Below, piece by piece: positions 14,772-22,735 of a stretch of 24,096 nucleotides of DNA. The stretch covers positions 1 through 24,096 of the forward strand of contig CANBTO010000015.1 of NCBI GenBank assembly GCA_947372405.1. The letters run 5' to 3'. Origin of the DNA: Verrucomicrobiaceae bacterium (GTDB taxonomy: Bacteria; Verrucomicrobiota; Verrucomicrobiae; Verrucomicrobiales; Akkermansiaceae). The notes under the pieces are model-generated. The model made no database searches, was not told the DNA's origin, and saw only the letters and a list, made by a program, of their open reading frames with translations. Position 1 is the stretch's first letter; every line of letters begins with the position of its first letter. A program made the position numbers and the translations under genes.

Positions 14772-16205
14772 ATGTCCGCGCCCAAAAAACCCAACCTCGT
14801 CTCCGTGACGACCATCAATGACGATGGATCGAGGTATTTCCTGCATCCCGCCGATGTGACGGGACGCTGGGTCCTTGCGAGGCGCGTGGTGGGAGTGCTG
14901 CTCATCGCCATCTATGTCTCGCTGCCGTGGATTCCGATCAACGGCAACCCGGCGGTCTTCCTCGACGTGGAGAACCGGATGTTCCACCTCTTCGGCCTCA
15001 CGCTGGTGCCGCAGGATCTGTGGGTGATGTTCTTCGCGGTCAGCGGTCTCGGTTTCGCGCTGTTTTTCGGGACATCCCTGCTGGGCCGCATCTGGTGCGG
15101 CTGGGCCTGCCCCTACACGGTGTTCCTCGATCACGTTTACCGCCGCATCGAACGCTGGATCGAGGGTGACGCGCCGGCGCGCCGGGCGCTGGACAACGCG
15201 CCGCTCACCGCGGGGAAGGTCTTCAAGCGCGTTTTCAAGCACCTGCTGTACTTCGTCGTCGCGGCGCTCATCGCCCACGTGTTCCTGTCCTACTTCGTAT
15301 CGCTGCGCCGTCTTTACTCCTTCATGCATGACGGACCGCTGCCGCACGCCACCGCCTTCGGCATCGTGCTTTTCCTGACATTCGTACTGTGGTTCTGCTT
15401 CGGCTATTTCCGCGAGCAGTTCTGCATCATCATGTGCCCTTACGGCAGGCTCCAGGGCGCACTAACAGACGATGACACGGTCAACGTGGGCTACGATGAG
15501 AAACGGGGTGAACCACGCGGAGCCAAGGGCAAGGCGGACGGCGACTGTATCGACTGCCGCCGCTGCGTGCAGGTCTGCCCGACCGGCATCGACATCCGTA
15601 ACGGCCTCCAACTGGAATGCATCGGCTGCACCGCCTGCATCGACGCCTGCGACGACATCATGGTGAAAATCGACCGGCCGAAGGGCTTGGTGCGTTATGA
15701 CTCGTTCAACGGCTTCGCGGGACGCAAGCGCCGTTTCCTCCGCCCCCGCATCTATGCCTACTTCGCGCTCGCCACTCTTGGCGCCGGGGCCCTGACACTT
15801 GTGGCTTCCAACAAGGCCCGGCCGTTCAACGCCAGCATCTCGCGCACGGGAGGAGCCGGATTTTACAGTGACTCCACGTCCGTCAGGAACATCTACAAGG
15901 TGCGCTTCATGAACAAGCGCAACCAGCCCTGCAACGTCACCATCCGCCTCGGCAAGGGCAATCCGCAAGGTTATCAGTTGAGCGGCGAGGAGCAGACATT
16001 CGCCGTCAACTCGCTCGACGAGATGTCGCGCGCCTGCGTGGTCATCGCCCCCATTGGTTCCTACAAGGGCGTTTCCGACATCACTCTTGAAATCCACGCC
16101 GAGCCCGGAGACGTGACCTTGGAAAAAACCGTGCGTTTCCTCGGGCCTAATCCCGGCTCGATGAAGTCCGGAGATCATGACCATCATGAAAAACACGATG
16201 ATTGA
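14772..16205 (+). CDS. ccoG: CcoG/RdxA/FixG-type 4Fe-4S membrane protein
   Basis: CcoG proteins assist assembly of cbb3 cytochrome oxidase, and some act as Cu(II) reductases. The start at 14772 (MSAPKKPNLV) fits the family better than an in-frame ATG nine codons upstream. The 477-residue protein has membrane segments, GRIWCGWACPYTVF (Cys109, Cys113), FCIIMCPYGRLQGAL, and two ferredoxin motifs: Cys259, 262, 265, 269 and Cys283, 286, 289, 293. A C-terminal Ig-like domain (FixG_C) ends in a His/Asp-rich tail (HDHHEKHDD) that may bind metal. The next two genes also look like oxidase accessory functions. The oxidase genes themselves are not in the window. Confidence 0.93.
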   Translation: MSAPKKPNLVSVTTINDDGSRYFLHPADVTGRWVLARRVVGVLLIAIYVSLPWIPINGNPAVFLDVENRMFHLFGLTLVPQDLWVMFFAVSGLGFALFFGTSLLGRIWCGWACPYTVFLDHVYRRIERWIEGDAPARRALDNAPLTAGKVFKRVFKHLLYFVVAALIAHVFLSYFVSLRRLYSFMHDGPLPHATAFGIVLFLTFVLWFCFGYFREQFCIIMCPYGRLQGALTDDDTVNVGYDEKRGEPRGAKGKADGDCIDCRRCVQVCPTGIDIRNGLQLECIGCTACIDACDDIMVKIDRPKGLVRYDSFNGFAGRKRRFLRPRIYAYFALATLGAGALTLVASNKARPFNASISRTGGAGFYSDSTSVRNIYKVRFMNKRNQPCNVTIRLGKGNPQGYQLSGEEQTFAVNSLDEMSRACVVIAPIGSYKGVSDITLEIHAEPGDVTLEKTVRFLGPNPGSMKSGDHDHHEKHDD

Positions 16206-16254
16206 GATTTTTCCACCCCTGCCACCAAACTCAGAAACCACAAATCCGTCGAAT

Positions 16255-16389
16255 ATGATCACTTCATTTCTTTCCCGTAATCCTTGGCTCTACGTCGTCC
16301 TGGCCTTCGCCGTTCTGTTAGGCGCATGGTCCGCGCTCATTTCGGTGGCGACCAAATACAGCCCGCAGCAGATCGAGGTTTGGAAATAG
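16255..16389 (+). CDS. 44-residue single-span membrane peptide, possibly FixH/CcoH-like
   Basis: The predicted product starts MITSFLSRNPWLYVVLAFAV and contains one helix followed by VATKYSPQQIEVWK. An upstream in-frame ATG overlaps the end of ccoG, but its extension (IFPPLPPNSETTNPS) looks untranslated. The NPW-helix-A-x-x-x-x-P-x-x-V/I pattern resembles the membrane anchor of FixH/CcoH, which in other bacteria lies between ccoG and the COG2836 gene. Here the periplasmic domain would be missing. It may be a minimal CcoH or a small CcoS/CcoQ-type subunit. The position supports a role in cbb3 assembly; the sequence match is weak. Confidence 0.55.
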   Translation: MITSFLSRNPWLYVVLAFAVLLGAWSALISVATKYSPQQIEVWK

Positions 16390-16396
16390 GTCAAAC

Positions 16397-16482
16397 GTTA
16401 TAAGTTAAGAGTTATTTGTTATAAGTAAAGCCACTGCAGCCAGCCCCGAATAATCAATAACCAACAACCAATAACTTATCAC
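16397..16482. repeat. AT-rich imperfect inverted repeat upstream of COG2836 gene
   Basis: The left arm 16397-16426 and right arm 16453-16482 pair at roughly two thirds of positions, with a perfect core ATAAGTTA / TAACTTAT (16400-16407, 16472-16479). The left arm also repeats GTTATAAGT directly (16397, 16418), and the right arm repeats AATAACC/AACAACC. The region is far more AT-rich than its surroundings and ends 11 bp before the start codon of the next gene. It could hold a promoter or RNA structure. Confidence 0.5.
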
Positions 16483-16493
16483 CTCATTCCACA

Positions 16494-17189
16494 ATGACCA
16501 CCGTCGCCGCGCTTGCCGCCGGACTAGCCACCAGCCTGCACTGCGCCGGCATGTGCGGGCCGATCGCGTGCGGACTGGGCACTCTGGCGAAGTCCGAGGG
16601 GGAGCGTCTCACGGCAGCCTCGCTGTATCATGGATCGCGGCTGCTTTCCTACGGCATCATCGGTGCGGCGTGCGGCGCGCTGGGCCAACAGCCGCTCAAG
16701 TGGTTTTTCAACTCCCCCGCCGTGCTGCTGCCATGGGTGATGGTGGCCGTGCTGCTCATCATGGCCTTGGGTTGGGATAAAAAGGTCCCCCGTCCCGCCA
16801 TCTTCAACCGGTTCACGGCCCGCGCGCGTTTCAAGGCCTGCAAACTCTCCGCATACGGCGGCGCTTCGGCGATGGGGCTTCTAACACCCTTCCTTCCCTG
16901 CGGTCCGCTCTATCTGGTTTTCGGCGCATCGCTGCTGGCAGGATCCGCCGCAAAGGGCGCGGAGTTCACCCTCGCCTTCGGCCTCGGCACCGTACCATTG
17001 CTCTGGCTCGCGCAACACCAGTTCCACCGCATCCGCGCGAAGCTCACTCCGCTCGCCATGGCGCGCCTGCGACGCGGGCTTGCCTTCGTCACCGCCATCA
17101 TCCTCGCATGGCGGCTGCATGGCACCGTTCCGCTTGATTTCCATGACCGGAAACCCGCCACCGGCGAGCTTCCGTCCTGCTGCCATTGA
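16494..17189 (+). CDS. COG2836 sulfite exporter TauE/SafE-like membrane protein
   Basis: The 231-residue protein starts with a membrane segment containing SLHCAGMCGPIACGLG (His16, Cys17, Cys21). A second-half counterpart is FLPCGPLYLVFGASLLAGSAAKGA. About six helices are visible, and the C-terminus ends PSCCH. COG2836 proteins are frequent neighbours of ccoG/ccoH/ccoI, and the HCxGMC motif suggests handling of copper or thiols rather than sulfite. With ccoG and the small peptide upstream it forms an oxidase-maturation set. The transport substrate is not known for most of the family. The start follows an AT-rich repeat leader without a Shine-Dalgarno motif. Confidence 0.85.
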   Translation: MTTVAALAAGLATSLHCAGMCGPIACGLGTLAKSEGERLTAASLYHGSRLLSYGIIGAACGALGQQPLKWFFNSPAVLLPWVMVAVLLIMALGWDKKVPRPAIFNRFTARARFKACKLSAYGGASAMGLLTPFLPCGPLYLVFGASLLAGSAAKGAEFTLAFGLGTVPLLWLAQHQFHRIRAKLTPLAMARLRRGLAFVTAIILAWRLHGTVPLDFHDRKPATGELPSCCH

Positions 17190-17211
17190 GGCATCCATCC
17201 GGAATACATCC

Positions 17212-17973
17212 ATGAAAACCATTCTGCTCACCGTCCTTCCTTTTCTGTTCGTCACGGCACATGCGGCGGACGTCACGGCACCCAAAGTGCTCATCTACAC
17301 CCGCAACCACGTCAGCACCGGCAAGGGCTTCGTGCATGACAACATCGCCACCAGCGTGGCGGCGGTGACGGAACTCTGCGCGGAGAAAGGAATCGGCGCG
17401 GACTCTTCGGATGATCCGGCGGTTTTCACGGCGGAAAACCTGAAGAACTACAAGGCTGTCGTTTTTTCCAATTCCAACAACGAGGCTTTCTCCGATCCGG
17501 CGCAAAGCAAGGCTTTCACCACGTATGTGGAGAATGGCGGCGGCTTCGTCGGCATACACTCGGCCTCCGGATCGGAACGCACGAACCCGGATTTCAAACG
17601 CATCCTCGGCGGCACCTTCAAATGGCACACGCCCAACCAGAATTTCACCGTCGTCGTCGCGGACAAGAACCATCCCGCCACCGACGCGCTGCCCGCCGAG
17701 TGGAAATGGAAGGACGAGGGATATCTTTGCGACCTCGTGCCCGGCCTGCATGTCCTGTTAGAGATGGACACCACCAGCATCGCCAACCCGCCCCGCGAGA
17801 AATGGGCGCTCAAGTTCGAGGGCAACCGATTCCCGCTCTCGTGGTGCCACGAAGTCGGAAAGGGCCGCTGCTTCTACACCGCGCTGGGCCATGACAAGGC
17901 GTGTTATGCGGACCCGGCATTCCGCAAACACCTCCAGGGCGGCATCCTCTGGGTGCTTGGCATGGCCAAATGA
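17212..17973 (+). CDS. ThuA-like domain protein, exported
   Basis: I choose ATG 17212, which gives a clear Sec signal peptide (MKTILLTVLPFLFVTAHAA); the longer frame starts inside the previous gene. The 253-residue protein has the ThuA (trehalose utilisation, glutamine-amidotransferase-like) fold. Visible elements are KVLIYTRNHVSTGKGFVHDN, YKAVVFSNSNNEAF, ENGGGFVGIHSASGSE and the C-terminal SWCHEVGKGRCFYTALGHD. ThuA proteins act with Gfo/Idh oxidoreductases in sugar metabolism, in some bacteria via 3-keto-glycosides. The next gene, 25 bp on, is such an oxidoreductase, also exported. The catalytic role of ThuA domains is poorly defined, so the sugar link is by context. Confidence 0.9.
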   Translation: MKTILLTVLPFLFVTAHAADVTAPKVLIYTRNHVSTGKGFVHDNIATSVAAVTELCAEKGIGADSSDDPAVFTAENLKNYKAVVFSNSNNEAFSDPAQSKAFTTYVENGGGFVGIHSASGSERTNPDFKRILGGTFKWHTPNQNFTVVVADKNHPATDALPAEWKWKDEGYLCDLVPGLHVLLEMDTTSIANPPREKWALKFEGNRFPLSWCHEVGKGRCFYTALGHDKACYADPAFRKHLQGGILWVLGMAK

Positions 17974-17998
17974 TCATCAACTGGAAAACCTGACAAAC

Positions 17999-19402
17999 AT
18001 GAAACAACCCACCACCCGCCGTGAATTCCTCAAGGTTTCCGGCCTCGCCGTAGCCGCCATCGGCTTCCCCACCATCATCCCGGCCCGCGTGCTCGGCGCG
18101 GATGCCCCGAGCAAAAAGATCAACATCCTGCAGATCGGCTGTGGCCGCATCGGACGCAGCATGGACATGCCCGGCATCCTGAAACAAGATGCCGCGCGCA
18201 TGGTCGCCGTCTGCGATCTCGATTCACTGCGCCTGGCGGATGCGAAGACGATGGTCGAGGAGCATTACCGGAAAAACAAAGTGAATCTAACCGTCGCAAC
18301 CGATGGCGACTACCGTGAAGCCCTGCAACATCCGGACATCGACGCCGTGGCGGTGAGCACGCCGGATTTCTGGCACGCCGAGCCGGTGGTCGCCGCCGTC
18401 CTCGCAGGCAAGGACATCTATGTCCAGAAGCCGCTCTCCATGACCATTGCCGAAGGTCGCGCCGTGAGCGACGTCGTGCGCGCGAATAACCGGATGTTCC
18501 AGATCGGCAGCCAGCAGCGCTCCGGGGCGCAGTTCCGCATCGCGTGCGAAATGGTCCGCAACGGCCGTATCGGCAAACTCCATACCGTCCGGATCGGACT
18601 GCCCAGCGATCCCTCCGGTGGAAGCACAACGGAAATCCCGGTGCCCTCCAATCTCAACTATGCCATGTGGCTGGGCTGCACGCCGCAGGTCCCCTACACC
18701 AAGGACCGTGTGCATCCCCAAGGCCCGGATTTGAAAACCCGCTACGGCGAGCGCCCCGGATGGCTGCGCATCGAGGACTATACCCTCGGCATGATCACCG
18801 GTTGGGGATCCCACCATGTGGACATCGCGCACTGGGGCATGGACACCGAACACACCGGGCCGGTCTCCATCGAAGGCAAGGCCGAGTTTCCGAAATCCGG
18901 TCTCTGGAACGTGCACGGTCCCTATCACATCGAGATGAAATACGCCAACGGCGTCACCCTCATCATCGACCACACGTTCCCGAACGGCATCCGTTTCGAA
19001 GGCAGCGACGGCTGGATCTTCGTCACCCGCGGTGCGGAGCGCGTCACCTCGTCCGATCCCATTCCCGATGGCAAGGCCGCCAAGTCCCTGCAGGCCAGCA
19101 AGCCGGCGATTCTAACAACACCACTCGGCGAAAAGGAAATCCACCTGCACGAAAGTCCGAACGGCGACCATCATCTCGACTGGATCACCAGCATCCGGAC
19201 GCGCAAACCCGCCGTCACCTCGGCCGAGGTGGGGCATCGCTCGACGAGCGCGTGCATCCTCGGCTGGATCTCCATGAAACTCGGACGCAAGCTCACATGG
19301 GATCCCGTCAAGGAAGCGTTTGAGGGCGACGAGACCGCCAACGCGATGCGCTCCCGTCCGCAGCGCACGCCCTACGGCATCGACCACATGAAGAAGGGCT
19401 GA
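17999..19402 (+). CDS. Tat-exported Gfo/Idh/MocA family oxidoreductase
   Basis: The 467-residue protein begins with a twin-arginine signal (TTRREFLKVSGLAVAAIGF, Arg7-Arg8). Then comes the Rossmann motif ILQIGCGRIGRSMDMPG (about 43-59) and the lysine-proline dyad DIYVQKPLSM where the family has its EKP motif. The conserved catalytic-region segment GWGSHHVDIAHWGMD occurs in the C-terminal domain. Tat export fits a protein that folds with bound NAD(P) in the cytoplasm first. It probably oxidises or reduces a sugar or cyclitol ring, possibly at C3, together with ThuA. The start at 17999 is fixed by the signal peptide. The next gene begins 6 bp after its stop. Confidence 0.93.
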   Translation: MKQPTTRREFLKVSGLAVAAIGFPTIIPARVLGADAPSKKINILQIGCGRIGRSMDMPGILKQDAARMVAVCDLDSLRLADAKTMVEEHYRKNKVNLTVATDGDYREALQHPDIDAVAVSTPDFWHAEPVVAAVLAGKDIYVQKPLSMTIAEGRAVSDVVRANNRMFQIGSQQRSGAQFRIACEMVRNGRIGKLHTVRIGLPSDPSGGSTTEIPVPSNLNYAMWLGCTPQVPYTKDRVHPQGPDLKTRYGERPGWLRIEDYTLGMITGWGSHHVDIAHWGMDTEHTGPVSIEGKAEFPKSGLWNVHGPYHIEMKYANGVTLIIDHTFPNGIRFEGSDGWIFVTRGAERVTSSDPIPDGKAAKSLQASKPAILTTPLGEKEIHLHESPNGDHHLDWITSIRTRKPAVTSAEVGHRSTSACILGWISMKLGRKLTWDPVKEAFEGDETANAMRSRPQRTPYGIDHMKKG

Positions 19403-19408
19403 CCCGCC

Positions 19409-20452
19409 ATGAAACCGGAACAATGGCAGCACTTCAAGGCCGCGGCCAAACGCGTGCCGGGCACGCCGGTGCCGCTCGCCTTGATCGTGGACAGCCCGTG
19501 GATGCCCGGCCATCTCGGCATCAGCCACAAGGACTACTATTTCAATTCCGAGGTGTGGTTCGACGCCCACCGGCGGGTGATCGATGAGTTTCCAGAGGTG
19601 ATTTGTTTCCCCTCGTGGTGGGCGGAGATCGGCATGGCGGCGGAGCCTTCCGCGCTGGGCGTGCGCATCCGCTTCTGGGATCACCAGACGCCCGGCGAGG
19701 AGCGGGTGCCTTTCAACCTTGAAAGCCTTGGCGAACTTGCCGCGCCCGATCCTTCCAGTGACGGATTCTGTCCGCTCATCCTCCATCGCTATGCCACGAT
19801 GAAACAACGGATATTCGACGCCGGATACACCATGCCCGTCGTCGCCGCGCGCGGTCCCTTGTGCACGGCCTCGTTTTTCCGCGGTGTCACGCAGTTGATG
19901 ATGGACCTCATCGAAGAGCCGGAGCGGGTCCATCAACTCATGGAAATCTGCACCAAACTGGTGATCGACTGGCTCAAGCGGCAGGCCGCCGCAATCGGGC
20001 CTTCGGTCGAGGGTTTCCTGTTGCTGGACGACATCGTCGGCTTTGTCGGCCTCGATCACTACGAGGAGTTCGCCCATCCCTATTTGAAACGCATTTGCGA
20101 TGCATTTCCTCCGGACTGGGTGAAGGTCTATCACAATGACGCCAGCGTGGCCGCGTGTCTTGAACGCCTGCCGGATGCCGGTTTCGATGTTCTCAACTGG
20201 AGCCACCTCACGCCGATGACCGAAGCCTGCGCGCGCGTGCGGGGACGCATGACATTGATGGGAAATGTTCCACCGCTCGATATCGGCGTGCGGGGCACGC
20301 CGGAGGACGTCATTCGTTCCACCCGCGCGGTGCTGGAAGACGCCAACGGGCATCCGATGGTTCTATCAGTCGGCGGCGGTGTGAGCCCCGGCATGCCGGC
20401 GGCGAACATCCACGCGATGGCGCGCGCGCTGAAGGATTTCCTCGGGAATTGA
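19409..20452 (+). CDS. Divergent uroporphyrinogen decarboxylase (URO-D) family protein
   Basis: The 347-residue protein has the URO-D superfamily barrel pattern: RGPLCTASFFRGVTQLMMDL, EGFLLLDDIVGFVGLDHYEEF, HPYLKRICDAF, and a C-terminal VGGGVSPGMPAANIHAMA. It is not HemE, because the N-terminal substrate-binding arginine segment is replaced by VPLALIVDSPWMPGHLG. It also lacks the zinc ligands of the methyltransferase relatives MtaA/CmuA: their H-x-C is Y-H242-N-D244 here, and the later GC is a glycine run near 322-324. The gene follows the oxidoreductase by 6 bp, and the complete operon ends here. A role in modified-sugar metabolism is inferred from the neighbours only. Confidence 0.82.
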   Translation: MKPEQWQHFKAAAKRVPGTPVPLALIVDSPWMPGHLGISHKDYYFNSEVWFDAHRRVIDEFPEVICFPSWWAEIGMAAEPSALGVRIRFWDHQTPGEERVPFNLESLGELAAPDPSSDGFCPLILHRYATMKQRIFDAGYTMPVVAARGPLCTASFFRGVTQLMMDLIEEPERVHQLMEICTKLVIDWLKRQAAAIGPSVEGFLLLDDIVGFVGLDHYEEFAHPYLKRICDAFPPDWVKVYHNDASVAACLERLPDAGFDVLNWSHLTPMTEACARVRGRMTLMGNVPPLDIGVRGTPEDVIRSTRAVLEDANGHPMVLSVGGGVSPGMPAANIHAMARALKDFLGN

Positions 20453-20454
20453 AA

Positions 20455-21429
20455 TCAAGAGCCCGTCCACTTTTTCCACTCCGCCTCGGCGGTGGCGGCA
20501 TCAATGATGTGATCCGCGGCGATCACGCGGTATTTGCGGTTGGATACGGCCGGGTGTGCGTCATCGAGAGGCTGCGGTTTGGCCATTACCGGATTGAAGT
20601 TCACGAAGGGCACGCCATTCTGGTTTTTGGAGTCCCACACGCGGAGTTTCTCAGGAGTTCCAGCCGTCACACTCGCGGCACTCATCATCAGCACGGATGC
20701 GTTTCCCTTGGGCGTGGGGCCGGTGACCACCACCCAACGGGCGGGAGCGCCATTCGCATTGTCGCGGTCCTTGCCTTCGCTGGTGGTCATGGTGCCGTTG
20801 TCCTTGTTCCATGAAAGCGGACCCCGCCACGAAAACCCGCTGTAGCGGTAATTTGCGATGGTCACCGGACTGCCCTTCGTTTTCTGGAGTATGGAAACAT
20901 CGATGATTTGCGAGTCTTCGACCACTTTTAGACTCACCCGCGCCGTCTCTAGGATCACCGATTGCGGCGGGGTATCGGGTTTCTTGATGACGGTTTCGTT
21001 TTCAAACTCCCACGCCAGTCCGTCCACGCTTTCCACAGGCTTCACACTCTTCGCCAAGTGCGCGCCCTGGTCTTCCTGGATTTCCCAAGTGTTATATTTC
21101 GCACCATCCACCTCGATGTATTTCCACGGCCACCACAGGCCGAAGTGATGAAGGTGGTCGTTCGGTTGGATCGTCGTCCACTCGAATCCGGACGGCGTGC
21201 GCAAAGGATGTAAAAACGCACTGCTTGCGAATTTTTCGCCACCCTTCGGTTGGGCCAGCGGCGCTTTCTGCCACGCAAGTATCAGGGCGTCCCCAAGCCT
21301 CGCCTCGATCCGTCCCTGGTACTCCGCCGTCGTCCATTTCTCCGCTGCGCGGGCGGGAGATGAAAACAACGAAACCGAGGTGCTGATTAATGCCACCACC
21401 CATCCTGTTTTGCCGGCTGTGTTCCTCAT
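20455..21429 (-). CDS. DUF6807 'PmoA family' exported protein
   Basis: The 324-residue protein has a signal peptide (GWVVALISTSVSLFSS, with cleavage near PARA-A) and family features such as LHPLRTPSGFEWT, NDHLHHFGLWWPWKYIEVDG and GPLSWNKDNGTMTTSEG. Databases call this family 'methane oxygenase PmoA', but it has no relation to the methane monooxygenase subunit. Members are common in Planctomycetota and Verrucomicrobiota beside Gfo/Idh and ThuA genes and probably act on carbohydrates outside the cytoplasm. The gene is convergent with the URO-D-family gene, the two stops being 2 bp apart, so the same locus is transcribed from both sides. The reaction is unknown. Confidence 0.85.
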   Translation of the reverse strand: MRNTAGKTGWVVALISTSVSLFSSPARAAEKWTTAEYQGRIEARLGDALILAWQKAPLAQPKGGEKFASSAFLHPLRTPSGFEWTTIQPNDHLHHFGLWWPWKYIEVDGAKYNTWEIQEDQGAHLAKSVKPVESVDGLAWEFENETVIKKPDTPPQSVILETARVSLKVVEDSQIIDVSILQKTKGSPVTIANYRYSGFSWRGPLSWNKDNGTMTTSEGKDRDNANGAPARWVVVTGPTPKGNASVLMMSAASVTAGTPEKLRVWDSKNQNGVPFVNFNPVMAKPQPLDDAHPAVSNRKYRVIAADHIIDAATAEAEWKKWTGS

Positions 21430-21525
21430 CGCAGCTCCCTACGCCGGGCGTGACCTCTTCCTTTCCCAATGAAATCCTTTCTATCAGGATTGGCGTGCCG
21501 CCACAGCTATGGGATCATTCCTTTC

Positions 21526-22218
21526 ATGAACGAACAGGCAGCACGTTTCCCGGAAATCCAGTTGAGCTTCGCCGAGGGCCGGGTGCTGGGATGTCTTCTG
21601 GAAAAGGAGGCGACCACTCCGGCATACTACCCCCTCACTCTGAACAGCCTCCAGGCGGCGTGCAACCAGAGCTCGAACCGCAACCCTGTGACTCATCTGG
21701 ACGAAAGTTCCGTCGAGAAAGCTCTCGTCGGCCTCAGACTCACGGGTCTCGCGGTGCAGCTCCAGGCCGCTGGCGCCCGATCGCTAAAATACAAACACAG
21801 TCTGCCGCGTGTGCTGGATCTGGATACGGCCAAAACCGCGGTTCTGACGGTGCTGCTGCTCCGCGGCACCCAGACCGCCGGAGAAATCAAGCAGCGTTGC
21901 GAGCGCATGCATCGTTTCGACTCCGTGGAGGCTGTGGAGGAGGTGCTGCGCTGGTTCGCCGAATATCCGCACGGACCGCTGGTGGAGACCCACCCGGCTG
22001 GTGGTGGCAGACGCGTGGAAACCCATTCCCATCTTTTAGGTGGAGCGCCCGTGGCGGACACCCGGTCCGGCGGCGGGACGGACGCGGAGGTTATGGAGTT
22101 GGAGGAGGAGCAGCTTTGGCGTCACCGCATGGAACAGAAAATCCAGGAGCTTCAGTCAAACGTCGAGGAACTCACCGCCATGGTGAACCACCTGCGCAGT
22201 GAACTTGGCGCGGACTGA
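21526..22218 (+). CDS. yceH: YceH family protein (DUF480)
   Basis: The 230-residue protein carries the DUF480 signature in full: EGRVLGCLLEKEATTPAYYPLTLNSLQAACNQSSNRNPV, then LLRGTQTAGEIKQRCERMH for the second winged helix. The C-terminal 40 residues (LEEEQLWRHRMEQKIQELQSNVEELTAMVNHLRSEL) form a likely coiled coil, which is a usual position for one in the family. An ATG 19 codons earlier is in frame, but its extension (MKSFLSGLACRHSYG) is not family-like. The function of YceH is not established; tandem winged helices suggest nucleic-acid or protein binding. The gene is divergent from the DUF6807 gene, with about 96 bp between starts. Confidence 0.92.
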   Translation: MNEQAARFPEIQLSFAEGRVLGCLLEKEATTPAYYPLTLNSLQAACNQSSNRNPVTHLDESSVEKALVGLRLTGLAVQLQAAGARSLKYKHSLPRVLDLDTAKTAVLTVLLLRGTQTAGEIKQRCERMHRFDSVEAVEEVLRWFAEYPHGPLVETHPAGGGRRVETHSHLLGGAPVADTRSGGGTDAEVMELEEEQLWRHRMEQKIQELQSNVEELTAMVNHLRSELGAD

Positions 22219-22387
22219 GGATGGTGTAAAAAGTCTCGGACCTCCTTCGGAACTGCGGCTTTTTCCTGTATAATTTTAATTCGTAAAAATCAAAAATTAA
22301 GACTTGCCAATTAATATTTTCCGTTTGGGATGGAACTCCCGTTTTTTGAGTCGCTTTTATCGGAGGGTCGTGTAAGGTGCCGTTGTT

Positions 22388-22708
22388 ATGGCAATTACCA
22401 CGAAACGTACCCGGTTCTCACGCCGCCTTCCCGATCATGTCACCGACGAGCTAGTGAACGTCCTTTCCGAAAAGAAAGTGTTCGGCTTCAATGACCTGTT
22501 CGAGCGGGTATTCGCAAATCTCAAGTTGAGGAACGCCGTGAGTGGCGGAGAGGAAATGCTCCGTCTGCGTGCTTACGAGAAGCTTCAGAATCTCGTGACC
22601 CGCGGCCTGGTTGAAAAAATCGGCAAGGAATACAAGGGCACGGCCCGAGTGCACGAGGCATCGAGTGCATACGCCGCCGCCCAGGAAGCCGCCGCCGCCG
22701 AAGATTGA
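22388..22708 (+). CDS. 106-residue protein of unknown function
   Basis: I do not recognise the family. The protein is basic at the N-terminus (MAITTKRTRFSRRLPDHV), helical in the middle (LVNVLSEKKVFGFNDLFERVF) and has LRAYEKLQNLVTRGLVEKIGKEYKG, which reads like the last helix and wing of a winged-helix domain. It ends in an Ala/Glu-rich tail. The gene stands alone: a 169-bp AT-rich region with a TATAAT-like hexamer at 22269 precedes it, and a strong terminator follows 28 bp after its stop. This suggests its own regulated transcript. A small DNA-binding protein is a reasonable guess. Confidence 0.75.
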   Translation: MAITTKRTRFSRRLPDHVTDELVNVLSEKKVFGFNDLFERVFANLKLRNAVSGGEEMLRLRAYEKLQNLVTRGLVEKIGKEYKGTARVHEASSAYAAAQEAAAAED

Positions 22709-22735
22709 AACTGATTGTCCCTGGACTTTCTCCTG

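Noticed and set aside
14042..14911. 289-codon minus-strand frame opposite leuD
   Set aside because: Shadow of leuD and the start of ccoG; no motif or signal peptide.
19112..20353. 413-codon minus-strand frame
   Set aside because: Spans the opposite strand of two well-supported genes (Gfo/Idh and URO-D family) and has shadow-like composition.
20455..21429. Methane monooxygenase subunit (from the PmoA family name)
   Set aside because: The protein is a soluble exported DUF6807 member without membrane helices or copper-site residues; the name is a database label.
22325..22348. Weak hairpin GGGA-TGGAAC-TCCC followed by six T upstream of the 106-aa gene
   Set aside because: The stem is only four to five pairs including a wobble, too weak to call a terminator or attenuator.
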